A stretch of DNA of 14,490 bases from Intestinimonas massiliensis (ex Afouda et al. 2020) (GTDB taxonomy: Bacteria > Bacillota > Clostridia > Oscillospirales > Oscillospiraceae): NCBI RefSeq assembly GCF_900626285.1, contig NZ_LR131147.1, positions 2,044,876-2,059,365 on the forward strand, given 5' to 3'. The position numbers were made by a program, and so were the translations under genes. This document shows, piece by piece, positions 13,075 through 14,490 of the stretch (the stretch's first letter is position 1; every line of letters starts with the position of its first letter). The notes under the pieces are model-generated. The model was not told where the DNA came from. It saw only the letters and a list, made by a program, of their open reading frames with translations, and made no database searches.

Positions 13075-14490
13075 TCAGGCGATGTCCCACTGGGCAAAGC
13101 CGTAAAACACATTCTGCTGGGTGGGCGTCAGGTTGGAAATGCGGCTCCACTGGGTGAGCACCGACCAGTTTTTGAAGCAGATCACCCCGAAGGGCGGCTC
13201 CTCCATGAGCCGCTCACACAGCCGCTTAGCGCTCAGATCCCGGCCCTGGCCGGAGGCGGCCCGGTACTGCTGGAGCAGCTGGGCGGCCTCGGCATCGGCG
13301 TAGCCGCCGTAGTTCAGGCTACCGCCGGCGGTAATGAGGGCGGTCAGATCAAAGTCGGCGGTGAGCTTCACCTCGCCCAGGTAGAGGTCAAAATCTCCCT
13401 TCTCCAGGGCGGCCACATAGTCGTCCCAGGGCAGCAGCTGGAGGTCCACCTGGAGTCCCAGGTCGGTGAGACCGCCGGCCAGCTTCTCCGCCGCGGAGGC
13501 CCGGGTGGCGTTGTCCGACGGAGCCACAAAGGTCAGGCTCCCCACCTTCCCCGCTTCAGCCAGCAGCTCCGTGGCCTGCTGGGTGGAGAACTCCAGGTCC
13601 TGGGCCAGCTCCTCCTGGTAGTAGGAGCTGGCGGGGGAGATGGGCAGAGCCGCAGGCTGGGCGTGGCTGGAGTAGATGGCGGTGGATACCGACGTGCGGT
13701 CAAAGGCCCGCAGCAGCACCTGGCGCACCGCCGCCGTCCGGCAGGGGCCGGACTGCACGTTGAAGCCCACATACAGCATGATGCTGGTGGGATAGTCCAC
13801 CGTATCAAAAGAACCGGAAAAACCCAGGGCATTGGTGCCCGTCAGGTCGGTGGAGACCAGGGCAATGTCCCGGGTATCAAACGCGTGGATCAGATCGTCC
13901 GTCTCCTGGATGGAGCGGAGCGGGATGGTCTGGAGGGGCAGCTCCTCCCCCTGCCACCAGCCCTGCCGGGCGGTGAGGGACCACGCCTCCCCTGAGCCGG
14001 AGAGCACGTAGGGGCCGGTACCCAGGGGCACGCCCCCCGTCTCCTTCACGATGGGGATATCCAGCAGGGCGGGCAGGTTGCCGTTGGCCCGGCTGAGGGT
14101 GACCGTCACCGTACCCTCTCCCGCCGTAATGCCGGTGATATCGGCAAAGCGCGCGGAATAGAGGCTGCTGGTGCGGGCCAGGTCCAGGGAGGACTTGACC
14201 TCCGCAGAGGTGAGGGGGCTGCCATCGGAGAAGGTGACCCCGGTGCGGAGGGTAAAGGTCCAGCTCAGGCCGTCCGCCGCCGGCGTCCCGGCGGTACACA
14301 GCTGGGGCTCCGGCTGGAACTGCTGGTCCAGGGTATACAGGCCCTCATACACCAGCCCGGCCAGGGTCAGATTGGTGCGGTTGCCCCCGGTGATGGGGTG
14401 GAACCCGGCCTCCGGATAGCAGGCCAGGGCAAACTCCGCCTGCTCCTCCACCGGGGCAGAGGACGGGGTGGGACTGGGGGTGGGGTCCGG
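13075..14490 (-). CDS. ABC transporter substrate-binding lipoprotein, family 5, 5' end outside window
   Basis: The frame continues to the window edge: 471 residues are visible, beginning in a Pro/Ser/Thr linker (PDPTPSPTPSSAPVEEQ). Such a linker usually follows the lipid-modified cysteine of a Firmicutes lipoprotein; the signal peptide itself is not in view. The GTG at 14449-14451 is a possible internal start but sits inside this linker. Family 5 (DppA/OppA/NikA-type) traits include GGNRTNLTLAGLVYEGLYTL, DGLSWTFTLRTGVTFSDGSP, LTSAEVKSSLDLAR, TGPYVLSG and, late, DYVAALEKGDFDLYLGEVKL. It would bind a peptide, nickel complex or other small ligand outside the membrane for an ABC importer, whose permeases would lie beyond the window. 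The stop is 28 bases before purL, with no terminator between them, so the two genes may share a transcript. Confidence 0.85.
   Translation of the reverse strand, partial: PDPTPSPTPSSAPVEEQAEFALACYPEAGFHPITGGNRTNLTLAGLVYEGLYTLDQQFQPEPQLCTAGTPAADGLSWTFTLRTGVTFSDGSPLTSAEVKSSLDLARTSSLYSARFADITGITAGEGTVTVTLSRANGNLPALLDIPIVKETGGVPLGTGPYVLSGSGEAWSLTARQGWWQGEELPLQTIPLRSIQETDDLIHAFDTRDIALVSTDLTGTNALGFSGSFDTVDYPTSIMLYVGFNVQSGPCRTAAVRQVLLRAFDRTSVSTAIYSSHAQPAALPISPASSYYQEELAQDLEFSTQQATELLAEAGKVGSLTFVAPSDNATRASAAEKLAGGLTDLGLQVDLQLLPWDDYVAALEKGDFDLYLGEVKLTADFDLTALITAGGSLNYGGYADAEAAQLLQQYRAASGQGRDLSAKRLCERLMEEPPFGVICFKNWSVLTQWSRISNLTPTQQNVFYGFAQWDIA

Noticed and set aside
13047..13112. Longer purL start 22 codons upstream
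   Set aside because: It would overlap the end of the lipoprotein gene and lacks a ribosome site, whereas ATG at 13046 has AGAAGGGG upstream and gives the normal family amino end.
9432..13157. Plus-strand open frame of about 1241 codons opposite purL
   Set aside because: It mirrors purL with its stops avoided by strong GC-ending codon use. Its product is a His/Gly/Val/Leu-rich string with no domain, and purL itself has all its catalytic motifs.

Overview
The window looks like chromosomal DNA from a moderately GC-rich, gut-type Clostridia (Oscillospiraceae/Eubacteriales, in the Flavonifractor-Oscillibacter-Faecalibacterium neighbourhood). This is inferred from purple-free, Firmicutes-type features: strong AGGAGG ribosome sites, the long single-chain FGAM synthase with a fused glutaminase, a YedF plus DUF3343 pair, a Firmicutes-style ECF sigma/zinc-finger anti-sigma pair, and short Clostridia-type unknown proteins carrying a KYDPxNM motif. 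The genus cannot be fixed from the sequence alone.

Left part (1-6456), accessory in character and visibly less GC-rich than the right part. It opens with a stack of seven abutting inverted repeats (55-258), then a decayed reading frame with internal stops (336-836) and a second frame that has lost its start (882-1394). Six intact, same-strand, closely spaced genes of no clear function follow (1433-6130). They have good ribosome sites and no signal peptides or membrane segments. Two of them end in nearly the same 23-residue module and two others share a 40-residue KYDP module, so the set looks like a shuffled paralogous family. This is the best candidate here for an undescribed system. A small DUF6809-like gene (6157-6456) faces the cluster from the opposite strand, with small palindromes upstream of it.

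Middle (6457-7959): a gene-poor stretch holds an orphan hairpin and a good sigma-A-type promoter. That promoter drives yedF and an overlapping DUF3343 gene, a pair associated with selenium/sulfur handling. A three-helix small membrane protein converges on them.

Right part (8035-14490), GC-rich and all on the minus strand. It holds an ECF sigma factor and its zinc-finger anti-sigma factor, with a candidate self-recognised promoter and an intrinsic terminator. Beyond these lie purL (FGAM synthase, 1227 residues) with a textbook terminator and, 28 bases upstream of purL, the end of a family 5 ABC-transporter substrate-binding lipoprotein whose amino end lies beyond the window.
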